NCBI GenBank assembly: GCA_002197995.1
Contig: NGZR01000005.1
Location: 2,914,001-2,978,000 of the forward strand
DNA length: 64,000 nucleotides
Source: Gaeumannomyces sp. JS-464
Lineage: Eukaryota > Ascomycota > Sordariomycetes > Magnaporthales > Magnaporthaceae
Direction: 5' to 3'
The notes beneath the pieces were generated by a model that saw only the letters and a program-made list of their open reading frames with translations, made no database searches and was not told the origin of the DNA. The position numbers and the translations under genes were made by a program. Below, in pieces: positions 42,101 through 53,515 of this stretch (positions within the stretch are counted from its first letter, which is position 1; each line of letters starts with the position of its first letter).

Positions 42101-45100
42101 TGGCTTCAGAATCCATAGAGCCGGTTCCAGAAGAACCCAGGTCGGTATGGGCTGCGCTGCTGGATTCAATGTCAACAGCACTTGTGGGAGCTGGTTGGGT
42201 GTGCTGACGGTATGGGTTGTTCGAGTTCCGGATTTGTGTGCTCTTCTCGGTTGAAATAACCTTGTTCTTGGATCGGTACTTTTTGAGAGTTGACGTGGTG
42301 CGGTTGCTGAAGGTTGGCGCATGGCCACCACTGTCTGGCGACTCTTGAGGGATCTCATACTCCTCGACCAGCCTCAGGATCGAATCGCGAAGCTGGTGGT
42401 AGTCCTTGTCCAGATCCGGCCGGCCGTCGTCCTCATCATCTTCATCAGTGTCGCTTGTTGGAGAGTTCTCGTCTTCGTCGACATCGTCGTCCGGGTCGTA
42501 GGTCATCTGTGTCGAGAGCATGTTGCCGTCGGCAGAGATGAACAAAACTGACCAACGGTCCATGCACGGGTGGCATGTGCCCTGGACGACCTCGGGGCCG
42601 AGTGTCTGTGTCATCTCGTGCAGCGCTTCCCGGAGGCGGAACCCATCCTCCTCGTAGGTTTTAACCCGTCTCTGGAACGGGATCGGGGGCGAGTATCGAC
42701 TCGAGTTCCCCGTGCGCTGCTCTTCCAGGAGAGGCTCATGCGAGGTGGTAGCATCGCTGAGCACCGATGACAGGCTTGTGCTGATTACCGAGGCACCATC
42801 ATTGTTGTTGGTGTTGGGGTTGTTATTATTGCCGGTGTGGCGTGGGGATATAACGGAAATGGGCTGTGAAATGACAGACATGCCGGATATCGAGTTGGCG
42901 CCAGATCTTAGCCTATTTGAGTGAGCAGATTGCGGCCTTTTCTCGGGGAACAGAGCATTGATCATGGTAACCAAGTCGGCCGGTGCAATGACAAGGTACG
43001 GGTGTACCTCGACCGTCTCCCTCAGCGATGTCAGCGATCGGGCAGGTAGGAGCCTGGTCTTCCTCCTAGCCGACCGCGGACTAAAACGGCCCAAGATGTT
43101 CTCAATGTGCCTGGTGGTCTCGGGCTTGACTGGCTTGCCCGAGATGACATCCTGGGCTAGCCTGGACGCATACATGGCCACGGTCCGCAGAATCTTCTGG
43201 CGGCCGTAGTCCGTGATGTGGTACTCGGCCATGATGCCACGAGTTTCCGGGTGTATCATGACCTCGGGAAGCCACACCTGGAACAGCCAGCGGAGCACGA
43301 GCTCGCGCCGCGTGCTCTCGACAAACTGCGTGTCCAGCTTCTTCAGAATCTCGTTGCCCAGCTCGACAAGACCCTCGGGGATGCCGGTCTCGTCTTCGTC
43401 ATCCATAATCTCGAACAGCTGCTCGACAGCCTTCTCGTAGAACCTGTCGGCCGCGCTGGAGTCCTCCCTGGACCAGCTGCTAAGGTTAAACCGCGTTCCA
43501 TTCTGGTCCTCTGCCCTGTCGAGGATGAAAGCGCCGTCTTCCAGGATCTTCATCAGGTACCACTCCATGTTGGTCCGGCCGGGCCAGTCGCGCATGGAGG
43601 ACCATGCATTCAGGACAGAGAACAGTATCGAATCGTTGCCCGTCCTTTGCTCCGAGATCAGCCGAGCCATGGCAGTGGCCCAGATGTCGGTCCTGCGCCG
43701 GTCCTCTGCACTGTCCGGGCCTGCGGAGTTGGCGAAACAGGTGTGAATCAAAGCAGAGAGAGGATCATGGCGCTGAAAGGAAAGCAGCTGCTCAACATGA
43801 CTAACGGGGTTGGCTGACGACCTATGGGACCCGTTCCTCAGCGCGGAAGTCCGGTCCCTGAGGTTGGACGAGGGTAGGCGCGAGGAGGAGGAGGAGGAGG
43901 AGGCGCCATGAGAGGGGAGGACGGAATCGATAGGCTCGGGGTTTTGGTCAAAGGTCTTCAGAGCAGAAAGCTCGGTCGAGTCAAGAGAGCAAAGTCTGGC
44001 AGCCAGATAGTCCGGGTTGGTCCTGATCTGTGTTAGGAAAGCCAGAAACGCCTCCCTGGACGAGGCCGCGATGCTATTCAGGAAAGGAGCGCTAGCATCG
44101 CCAGCGAGGCCCGGGGAGTTCAGGCTCTCGGAGGAGCCGACGCCTGGAGAATGCAAAGATAGCGACTCCATTTCGGGCTCCAGCATGGCGTACTTCCTGC
44201 TCTCCATGCAGCTCAGGCGGACATCATGCACGGCCTTGTAGAGGCTGGCAAAGGCCTTCTTTTCCTGCGAGCGGAAGCAGTTCACCAAATTGCGGTAGGC
44301 CATCTCGCCGCAGCGGGTCAGCCTCGCCGAGAGCGCGGTGGCAACGAGGTTCCGCTGCAGGCGCACACGATTGTTGGCGCGCTTGCGCTCCTGATACTTT
44401 GACAAGCGCACCAAATGGGCCAGCTCCTCTAGTGTAAGCCTATTAGGCTCGGGCTCGGCGAAGAAGGGATTCGTGTACTGCGAGACATCATGGAGCAGCA
44501 ACGGTGGGAGCTTGAGGGGCGGGGGGTTACCGCCTAGTGTAGGCAGGCTGTCCTCATCGCCGGCAGGGAGACCCTCCTTCAGGGAACTCTGGACCTGGTC
44601 CTGGGAAAGAGGCAGCGGGAAGGCCTGTTGTGCAATTATAGGCTTTTGGGCTAGGGTCTGGGACCGGTGCTCGGAGCGGCGCGGCACCTCATCGCTGCGC
44701 CTGGCCGACATGGCGGCGGCGGCCTTACTAGTCGTTCGCGAGGGGCTCCTGGACCTGGTTCTCTGCGGCTTGCATGTATCGACATGGTCATCGGGCGAGG
44801 GCGGCGGCGACGGCGACGGCGACCTTGAGGGGAAGGGACCCGGGCTGGAAGGCGCAGCTTTTTGGGCAAGGTTCCGGTTAGCAGGGGGCTTGCAAGGTGG
44901 GCGAGATTTCCAGGGGGGCTTCCGCCAGGCCTGGACGCCGGTGGGGCTCCGGCGCACGTACGATTAGGTGAATTAGAGTATATGGGCGACGAGAGCGATC
45001 GTTGCATAGAGATCATAGTGGGCGCATGGAAGAGAGAGCCTGAACCAGCTGTCACACCGGCGAGGACGGTGGTGGTGGCGGCGGTGGGAGTGGTGGAAGG

Positions 45101-45241
45101 AGCAGTAAATCGTCGAGTTCGGCCGGTCCTCGAGGCGGGTCTCGGCGGGTTGGCGGAGGACTCGAGGGGAAGCTGCGGCGCGACCCCAGATCGTCTCGTC
45201 TTTCTTGGAGGCGGCGGCGTGAGCTCTGCCTCCGCCAGCAA
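39139..45241 (-). CDS. very large conserved fungal protein with C-terminal Sel1-like region
   Basis: The main open frame (44957 downwards) gives over 1,900 residues. The N-terminal region is Ser/Pro-rich, then NPFFAEPEPNRLTLEELAHL and a basic helix; a conserved helical block covers RTDIWATAMARLISEQRTGN, TNMEWYLMKILEDGAFILDR and GIMAEYHITDYGRQKILRTV; a middle part has VLLYIFSRGPRDSIRRSASA; the C-terminus has AKEGDPTAQRELALFYLSEP, a Sel1-like unit. I recall similar fungal proteins being annotated with a Ras-GAP-like fold, but cannot confirm it. The C-terminal end is in another frame after about 39290 (APMCLAIHWMAAAAEGG, stop at 39141-39139). The N-terminal part upstream of about 44940 is also in another frame (LTPPPPRKTRRSG, SLSSPIYSNSPN), reaching a likely splice acceptor (TTTTCAG) at about 45254, so the true start is in an unidentified upstream exon. 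Confidence 0.75.
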
Positions 45242-45372
45242 GCTGGACTGAAAAGAGGTGACCTCGGCGCGCAGAATTCAGGGATGACACCCGTCGGCGG
45301 TCGTGCCACGCGTGTGCGTGTGTGTTCGTGCGAGGTTGCAGGGGCGGGTCGCGAGCGTCGGCGCCCAAGCTC

Positions 45373-45413
45373 TAGGCAGGTAGGTAGGTAGGCAGGTAGG
45401 TTGGTAGTTAGGT
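45373..45413 (+). repeat. AGGT-type microsatellite
   Basis: Imperfect tandem TAGG/CAGG units (aggcaggtaggtaggtaggc and continuing) upstream of the large gene. Confidence 0.75.
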
Positions 45414-45749
45414 CGCCTCGATGGCTGTCACCTCACGAGTCTCGCGCAGGTTCAGCTACGGCATTGGACTCGAGGGCGCAGAGTCGCGTTCGGGGTAGGG
45501 GTGCGGGTGTATATGTCCCGCACGGGTCGGATGGATGCAAAGCCTAGCGGCCGGTTTGTTGGGAGCACAGGAGGTAGCAGCAGAAGTCAAGAAGGGCGCA
45601 GGACAGGCGCAAAGGGGGAGCAGGGAGGTCTGCGGTTGAGAGAGGACGCTTCTCTTTTGGGGCCGGCCGGCCTGGTCTAAGACAGAAATGGGAATCCCTC
45701 TGGTGGTGGCAGCGGGCAGGTGTCGGGTTTCGCTGAGCTATCATGCATG

Positions 45750-45804
45750 CAGCGGCATCAGCAGCGGCATCAGCAGCGGCAGCAGCAGCGGCAGCAGCAG
45801 CAGC
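45750..45804 (+). repeat. imperfect CAGCGGCATCAG / CAG repeat
   Basis: Two to three 15-base units with CAGCGGCATCAG followed by CAG/CGG triplets. Lies in the presumed leader or promoter of the large gene, not in a supported coding exon. Confidence 0.75.
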
Positions 45805-48800
45805 CAGGCCGTGGGCAAGCAAGCGGCAGGTCTGGTCTGGTGGTCCAGTGCTTGCCGGTCTGGGTCCCTCCGCGCCTTCAGGCTGCAGGCTGCGTTGTAG
45901 CTGCAGGCAGGCGGCAGCTCACACGGCGCTGCGGTGCGCCCCAGCGCTGGGCGTGCGTGGGGTAGGTACCTCGTCCATGTACATGGAGCGTCTTCGACAC
46001 GGTACCCCGGCACCCACGGGAGTCGATTGGCCCTTGCGGCGGCGAGCTAGGCTTGTTTAGGGCCACGCGGTTGTGCCCTTCGGGGACACGGACGGGAGAA
46101 GCCACTCTGCAACTGCCACGCCGCTAGCTCTGGAGGCCACCACCGGGCAGCAAACCAACCACCAGCACCCTTTTCCAGCCGCGAGATGCCCACCCAGTAG
46201 GGCAACGACGGCCCTCTCACGGAGCTTCTGTCATCATCAGGCCGCCTGGAGGGAGGGTTGCCGACATGTAAACAATGCACGGGACCTCGGGGCGACCGAA
46301 TTTTTCTGGATTTTTTGTTTTTTGGTCTTTTCCCGGGGTTTTCTTTTTTTTTTTTTTGTTGACCCCACGGCGTTTACCCTTGTCGGTCATTTCTTTTCGA
46401 ATTTATCTCTAGCATTTCCCGCCCTCCCTGGCCCCCGTCCTCGTTTCCCGCCAGGGCTCCCCCTTTGCTCTGGCGTGCTTCATCATCCATGGCCTCCCCT
46501 GGCGACCATTGGCCAGGCTGGTTGACAACGCATCGTCATCCTCCCGCCCAGGAGCCCGCTGTCCCGCCGCAACCCACTCCACGCGGCGACAATCAGGGCC
46601 GTCCCAGTCCTACGAGCCTATGGTTCTCGCAACGCGCGCCCATCATAAACGCCGTATTCAGCTCGCTTGAGTCTATGTATGTAGCAGTCAGTCATGGTCG
46701 GATGTCGTGTCATCCGCCGGCCGCCACTCACATTCGCGACTTTGGATGATGCGCACATCGCTCTACCCGCGTGCACCGCATGTTCAGCCAACAGAAGCGG
46801 CCGGCCTGGGGATCCGGCGGGACAGCCATGTTTATCGCGCGAGCCTCCTCCTCAAGGCTTCTTTCGCGCCCATCCGGTGGGTACCTGGGTACCTCTACCT
46901 AACGTGAATTGCTGCCCGCCCGCCCATCCAGAACTGCGGTGAGCCCTTGCGGCGGGCGGGCTCGCTTCCATCAGTGCCTTGCGCAGGGGCCCAGCATTGA
47001 ATGGAAGCCCGATAGCTCCCAGGCAGCACGACCAGTCTGCCGCCGTTTTTGGAAGGCATGGTTGCCCTGGCCGCCATGTTCCTCCACTGTGCCAGAGCTC
47101 GTTCTGTACCCCTCTTTTTTCTCGTCTGCTCGTGAGCTGGCGTGCATTGCATTCTGGCCTGCCTTGCATTTCTCGCCTCCCCCCTTTCCTCGGTCTTGTT
47201 TTCATTTATTGGTATCGATTTTATTTGCTAGCCTCCTTTCTTTCCTCCCTTCCCCTTGGGACATTCTCCACTGCACTACCGCTGCCAACGCACCGTGGGA
47301 CCCAATCATGGACCACCTGCATTCACCCCTCGGGGTCCCCTCCCTCTCACGCCAACTGGCGGAGGCGATGCGAGCCCGGGCGGCAGTCAGCGGTCTCGGT
47401 CCTGCTGTCACCCGACGGGCTCTCCTGTGTCTCTCGACCCATCCTTGCTTTCCCGCCTTATGGCTGCCCATCTCATCCCCGTCCACACACACCTCTCCGA
47501 GCCCGTCGCTTCTCGGGACTGGACGAGAACGGAGACGCGGCAGCCAGGAGATCTGGGGCCAGCAATAGCCAGTCTAGAAGCCCAATGGCAGCTAGGCACA
47601 CGCGCTGCTGGCGCATTCGAGCAATTTTTTTTTCCCTCCGTCTTTTCTCCGGGCTGCTTGGTGCGGACTAACATCAGATGGCACTGCAAGTGCAAGTGCA
47701 AATGCAAAGTACCAGTGCGGCGACATCAAGGTGGTGTGGACTTGTCGATACGGCCACCATGCTTGCGCGTTCTTGGCTGGTCCTCTGCCTGCGATTCGTT
47801 GAACCCCAATAAGGGATTGGATACCAACAAATCGTCTCCTGGAGAAGAAGACACCTTTGTCAGTAATGCATGTGAGCGACGTTTGGAATGCTCTTCCATG
47901 CAGCCTGGATAAATCGAGCTTTCTTGCATTTCCATGTGGATGTTGATCCGCAATATTCCGCGTCCTTGGATCTGTGCTGGCCACGAAGGGATCATCACTC
48001 AGGGGCGTCCCCTGGGCACCATATTTTGGAGACATCCACTTATTGGCGAAGCCGCTCGCAGCTTTGATATCCTCTGCGCTTTCCAGTTCACCGCCGCAAT
48101 CATGAAATCTCGTGACAGACCAAAACTCCTTCACCACCCCCTGAGCCAGCAGCCAGCAGCAAAGGTCCAATCTTCCAAGGTATTTGTCCACGGCTGCTCA
48201 CCGCCGCAGCGACAGGCCGCCCAATCCCTGGGCCAGATAGACGCCCCTCCTCACTCATGTGCCCTGGCCCTTTGCCTATCAGAGCAGCTCGACCATCTTT
48301 TCCCTCTCGCATTCTTGGTTGGAGAGAGAAGGAGAGAGCTGCCTACGGTGGAACACACACGCACACGCTGTCCAACACGACCAGTGCTATGCCATGGCCA
48401 TCCCGTTCGACCGTCGCCGAGATTCCATAGTAGGCGCTAAGGTGCATTCCCGATATTCTGGATTGCAGCTGCACCTCGATCAATTTGGCTTTTTGCGGAC
48501 GACACTGTCTGGGCTGGGGAACAAGAGAATCAATGGATTGTGCCGAATAACCCTGCGGGGTTGGTTCTTTCAGGCCCTGCACCTCAGCTTCCATTTCAGC
48601 CCACCACCACCCTTCCTGGGCGTGCACCCCCACCGTCCTTGTTGACTGCAATTTTCACCAGCCCAGCACGACCCGACTCGAGTCATGTTGAAAGATAAAA
48701 AAAACCCCGCAGAGGACATCCTCTGACGCCATGCATTCTGCAGACACCCGCCATGTTCCGGATAGGTAGGCTCGTTTCCACCTGGTGCTCCTGTCCCCCA

Positions 48801-49812
48801 TCAACCTAGGTCCGGCGTACAACAGGAAGTCCCGTTGGTGTGCTGTGTGCTGTGTCGCCGACAACTCATCACGGGCGACTCCAAGATCCATGCAAGGTCT
48901 CAGATGCGGTCGGATTTGACTCACATCAACCTTCCCCATCGGGCGCACCGCAGTGAACGGGGACTTCCCGTGTCTGCCGGGACCGGGACTCCCATATCAC
49001 AATGCCACAGGAACCGTTACCAAGGGCCATGTATGTGAAAGCAATGTTGGGTTTTGTTGATCCGGGATGTGAATTTCCCATCCAGAGAGATCTATCCTGC
49101 GACATGCGATGATACATATGTGTAGATGCAGGCGACGCTCATCACTGCCGCATTGGTGCAACCCCGTGTTGTCCGGAGGTAGGTTGCATGTGCAGGTGGA
49201 TAAATCTCGCAAAAGCAAACAAAGCCCGTGATGCAGCGAGTACCTTTAAAACATAAAACAGAGATGATTTGTCCGAGTGACGGAACTCGATCAATGCAGG
49301 TCTGCCCTGACCTTCCTTCCTATTTGCCGTGCTGTCCGGGTCGCAGAAAACGCTCCCCACCCACCGCGATACAATATGAATCTGACCATGTGATTCGTCT
49401 TTCCAGGAGTCGATGCGCTTGCTTTTGAGGTGTTGACGCACCCAGCCGTAGAGACTGCGACATCAAAATACCGCGGCGCCGTCTCGAGCGATCGTCGGAA
49501 GTGACTTCGTACCAGAGACAGTCTCAAGTGTTTCTAGATGCGACCGGCTATCTCCGACCCCTTGCCATCTGGCACGGAAGCAACACGCGGAGAGCCTCTG
49601 GGATGGTCGGTAGGGAATTCGTGGGGCGGCAGACTCGTCTCATAGCAATCTGAAGCCAAGTGAAGCGGCTCGGTTGCGCTTTCCAGGCGTATCCATCGGG
49701 TTTGTCTTTCTTTCTTTTTTCTCACACAGGGTTTTTTTCCCCCATCGCTCGACCCGAGTACGCGATACACTTGCTGTGCAGACAGGTGTGATTGAGACTG
49801 GTTTAAGGGACT

Positions 49813-51741
49813 CTAAGCTGTTGAGTTGCCAAAACGGACATCGAACCCTTTCAGCACGCTCATTATGCTAGCAGCTTCGACCTCAATGGGGGGTCGAGGA
49901 GGGGCCGTGCCGGTAGTCGATTGCTCTGCCTCCGGTCTCGGCGCCGCCTTCAGAAGAGGCAGCCAATTGGCGATCTCGTCTGTTGCCTGGTTGAAATGGC
50001 GATGGCTGGACAATGTCTTGTAGGTATCTGCGCAGGAGAGGCTCAAGCCGAGGCTGTTGGTTTGTGGCTTTGCTGATGTCTTCGCCGGCTGCTTCTTACA
50101 GCAACCGCCTGGCCCCCCTCCTCCGCAGCAGCCGCCGCCGCCCTTTCTGCTCTGACCGTTCTTCTCCATGTTCGCGGCCAACGAACGACAGAAGAGTCCA
50201 GACATTGGGTCCGCAAGACATTGAGCACAGGTTCCAGGCCCCCCTGGCCCACATGTGGACTTGGGCTTGGTAGCCCTCTCAACAGCAACTGTGGCAGGCC
50301 TGTTGCCATATTTGATCGATTGCACCCCTGGAAGTTTGATGGCTCCGGTTGCGGTCACCTCCAGAGGGGGCGGGACAACATCCGTCTCAGATGGAGGCGG
50401 TGTTTGGACCTGGCGAGCTGTATTGGCGACGGGGTTTGGAGCGGGTGGTATCGGGGCGGTCGACAGCATTGGAGCCATCGCATCGGCGCAGACGCAGTAG
50501 GTCCCCTCGGTGCAGAATCCACAGGAGTCCCTAGGCGGGATCGGCTGCTGAACCGACACCGGCACGTAAGTTCGCGGTGCTGCCGGGGCGGGAGGGTTAG
50601 GCTTGCTGCTAGAGAAGAACGTCGTGAAGTCGGTCTCCATAGCCGCATCAGATCGTGCCCTCTTCTCGCCCGGCGCAGTGGAAGGCGATGTCGACCGATG
50701 GGGCCGCTTCAGGTCTGATGATCCCATGGTGGCGCTGAGGGTGGCCTCAAGACACTCGCACTTGGTGCCAAGGGTGCACTTGCCACATCCGACCACAGCG
50801 TTGGCAAGAGCTTCCTCGGCGCACGCGCATGGCCCTCCAGGAGCACATGAGCCGCACGAGAGCGGCGACTGTTCACCGGCCTCCGCATCCTCGGGCGGGG
50901 AGATTATCTGCGAAATGGAGAACGAATGAATAGGGTGCCGTGGCGCAGGTGCCGACGTCGTGCTCGTAGTGCCCTGGCCTACTCCGAAGGTTGGCTGATT
51001 TGACGAGGCTGACTGGAGGTGGCTGTTGTACACGCCAGGGCCCGCAGCGAATGTCCCACCTGACTGCCCATTTTGCGGCGAGAGGAGCGTGACGCTCCCG
51101 TTTCTTGACGACGCTATAGAAGTCTGCGGAGCGGCGTCCTCACTCCACCTCCGTCGCTCGAGTCGCTCCCTCTCGAGCATGTTCTCCAATACCTGGCATC
51201 GGGTCATGAGAGTCTGGGCCTCGACCTCCAGCTCATGGATGCGGTCCTGAAGCTTCTTCTGTTCCCGCTGGTGTTCTTCAGACTGCTCCTCTAGCTGTTC
51301 CTCCAGCTCCCCGACCCGCGCCGCCCTTCTTTCACGGAATGCCCTCTGTGCAGCACGATTTTGGGCCTTGCGCTTGGTGGGCGGCGTGTCGGTTGCAGGC
51401 TTGCGTCCCGGCTTCGGCCTAGGCGGTATGACCCATTCCTTGCTCGTCACAGAACCAGGCGGTTTCGCAACAACCGGCGCAGGTGCCGGAGACAATATGG
51501 ACGCCATCGGGATTCCAATTTGCTGAGACCTTGGATATGGTCGGACACTCTCGCCGGCGGTTGGGCGAATTGTCAAAAGCGAGTTTGCTCGAGAATGGGT
51601 CGTGGAGGCAGCTGGGGTCGTGGAGGCAGCTGGGACCGTGGACGAAATTCCATGGGTGTGAGGGGATTTGGCCGAAGTGGGGCTCGGCACCAAGGCATGA
51701 GGTGAGCCGACGTCGCCGCCGCGAGTCGCTGGGGCAGGCAT
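49813..51741 (-). CDS. hapX: HapX, iron-responsive bZIP regulator acting with the CCAAT-binding complex
   Basis: One exon, 642 residues from the ATG at 51741. The Hap4-like CCAAT-complex-binding motif SKEWVIPPRPKPGRKP is at residues 100-115, directly followed by the bZIP basic region (KRKAQNRAAQRAFRERR, 123-139) and a coiled coil to about 200. Four cysteine-rich regions follow: A at 296-307 (CGSCAPGGPCAC), B at 319-330 (CGKCTLGTKCEC), C at 407-418 (CGFCTEGTYCVC) and D at 497-518 (CGPG...CAQC...FC). In Aspergillus and relatives, HapX represses iron-consuming genes when iron is low and activates vacuolar iron storage when iron is high, sensing iron by these cysteines. An extra CC...CC cluster sits at about 538-548. 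The frame is open upstream of 51741, but conservation begins after it. Confidence 0.93.
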   Translation of the reverse strand: MPAPATRGGDVGSPHALVPSPTSAKSPHTHGISSTVPAASTTPAASTTHSRANSLLTIRPTAGESVRPYPRSQQIGIPMASILSPAPAPVVAKPPGSVTSKEWVIPPRPKPGRKPATDTPPTKRKAQNRAAQRAFRERRAARVGELEEQLEEQSEEHQREQKKLQDRIHELEVEAQTLMTRCQVLENMLERERLERRRWSEDAAPQTSIASSRNGSVTLLSPQNGQSGGTFAAGPGVYNSHLQSASSNQPTFGVGQGTTSTTSAPAPRHPIHSFSISQIISPPEDAEAGEQSPLSCGSCAPGGPCACAEEALANAVVGCGKCTLGTKCECLEATLSATMGSSDLKRPHRSTSPSTAPGEKRARSDAAMETDFTTFFSSSKPNPPAPAAPRTYVPVSVQQPIPPRDSCGFCTEGTYCVCADAMAPMLSTAPIPPAPNPVANTARQVQTPPPSETDVVPPPLEVTATGAIKLPGVQSIKYGNRPATVAVERATKPKSTCGPGGPGTCAQCLADPMSGLFCRSLAANMEKNGQSRKGGGGCCGGGGPGGCCKKQPAKTSAKPQTNSLGLSLSCADTYKTLSSHRHFNQATDEIANWLPLLKAAPRPEAEQSTTGTAPPRPPIEVEAASIMSVLKGFDVRFGNSTA

Positions 51742-53515
51742 GGATGCTTTCGAGACCGGCGTATGTTGGGTACAGGTATCCGAGTCTGCGAAGACGATGC
51801 GAAGCCTATTCTTTGTTAGACGGAACGGCCTCACACCTCACTCGTCTTTTGTGCTGAGAGGGTCGAAATGGCAGAGCGCACCTTGAGGCAGAATTCGCAC
51901 TGTGACGGTCACGAGGTGAGGGTGAAAGAATGAAGAGGGAGTAACGATATGAATGAAGGCGCGGGACCGCCGCAAGGATTTTGCTCTCCTCAAGCCAGTA
52001 TAAATCGTGTGAGCTCGGGGTCTGGTTCCTTCGCTTGGAAGAGTGGCAGGTAGTTGAAAATAGCATATGCATTGGGAACCGGAATCCACTAGGCTTTTGT
52101 GTTTATGGCCTCAGGTCGAGCCTCCGGGTCCCAGAGGAGGCTGGTCCCAGAAATTAGCCTTCGCCCGAGTCCTAATATCGGAGCTGATCGGGGCGGTGGG
52201 TTTGTGATTTGGCGACTAACTTGTCTTCTGCTGGTTCCTACCTTCAACCTGCTGAGAAACGAGCCACAACTTGTAGGGCGTCCCTGTATCGCGTTTCTTG
52301 ACTGTATCTGGATGAAGAGAGACTTCCATCAGGCATTCTACTCCAACCTATGTCGGCTTCGTTCTGCAGGGTCCTCACTGTCTCTGGGCGCTGGATGAGC
52401 TGGCGTGTTGTTTTCCTTCCCGTGAAGAAGCTTCGCGATCCCTGCACTGTCTGGAGTCAGTGGACCCAATTGATGAGATTGATAAGATCATGTTGCAGCT
52501 GGCCGTGCTAGTCCCAGACTTGACTAGCGCATCCCTGACATCGGGCCATGGATTCCTTGGCCAAGTGGCTCGTTCGGGTGCATAAAAGCCACATCATTGG
52601 CCCGTCTTATTGCCCAATACCCTGGACGCTTCGGCCTACCGGGCAAAATGTGACAGCAAACGGTGAGCAGGAAAACAGCACGGCTCGAATTGCCCACCTA
52701 TGCCTACCATTTTCTGCTTTCTCTCCCGCCTGTGTGCCTGTCCATTGATTCTTTGATTAGGAAGTCGGGTCCTTCGCCGACTTCGGGCGGTCCCTCGCTT
52801 TTCGCCCCGCTTCATCCCTGTGAGCTTGGATCCTCGACTTGGCAGCGACTTCGGCTGTCGTCGGAATTTGACCAGACTGAAAATGCCAGAACGTCACCTC
52901 GGGCTAAATGTTTCCCCGCCGCATCATCGCGAGCTCGCCTTCCTCTTGTGCATAATGGGCTACGGAATGCCAAGTGAATTCTCAGTGTGGAATTAGTAAC
53001 CACCACTCGTTTTCCTGAGGCCCGTGAGCTCAAGATGTTGAGGGGGGTCCGCTGTTAGCGCATCGTGGCTTTCCGCAATCTCGGTCGTCGGCTTTGACTT
53101 CCTACCTAGCAAATTTGTACCGAGTTAGATGTCAAGAATCGAAGCCAAACGTTACGTCTTTGTTACACTTCCTGTGACTCTCACAGAGTGTGTTCGGAAT
53201 TGGATGGCACATTTATACTAGCTTGGCCCTCAACTCTCATTCGTCAATTGTCACAAATTCGCTGGGATTACGGTGTACTTCGCCCACAAATTCCGCGTGG
53301 GATGGCGCCTGTCCTCCCCCCATTGAGAGCGCTGTCCCCACATAAACGATCAGGCGCGACAACGCGGAAGCCACATCCTCTCGGCGTCTCTATAGTGCTG
53401 TGCAAAGTACCAAGCTAAGACAGCAGGCATTCTCTGGCACAATCACATTGCATTGTCATTGCCTTTCCCGATCTCTGCACATCTCACTAAAAGCCTCGCC
53501 CCGCATTTTGCTCCC
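51742..53515. other. divergent intergenic region of hapX and the COG2-type gene
   Basis: About 1.8 kb without a recognised gene. Contains the CCAAT/GATA pair listed separately. Confidence 0.5.
52466..52486 (+). promoter_or_regulatory. CCAAT box adjacent to a TGATAAG motif upstream of hapX
   Basis: CCAAT at 52466-52470 and TGATAAG at 52480-52486, ten bases apart, about 730 bp upstream of the hapX start. CCAAT is the site of the complex HapX binds; GATAAG-type cores are bound by fungal GATA repressors such as SreA. The flanks do not match the full SreA consensus (ATCWGATAA), so this is only a candidate. Confidence 0.3.

Larger units (their letters stand above)
45254..49812. other. 4.5 kb region without a recognisable gene
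   Basis: Probably the 5' region of the large gene (minus strand) plus the 3' flank of HapX. It contains two short tandem repeats near the large gene, pyrimidine-rich patches (46280-46500, 47100-47260), a TGCAAG-type short repeat at about 47683-47708, and many short frames without family resemblance. No tRNA or transposon signal found. Confidence 0.45.

Noticed and set aside
45750..45804. CAG/CGG repeat as a possible CRISPR-like or coding polyalanine array
   Set aside because: Units are imperfect triplet-type repeats without unique spacers, and the host is a fungus; no supported coding exon covers it.
47592..48191. Minus-strand open frame of 199 codons in the large gene-free stretch
   Set aside because: No recognised motif and no coherent domain; overlaps frames on the opposite strand of equal length.
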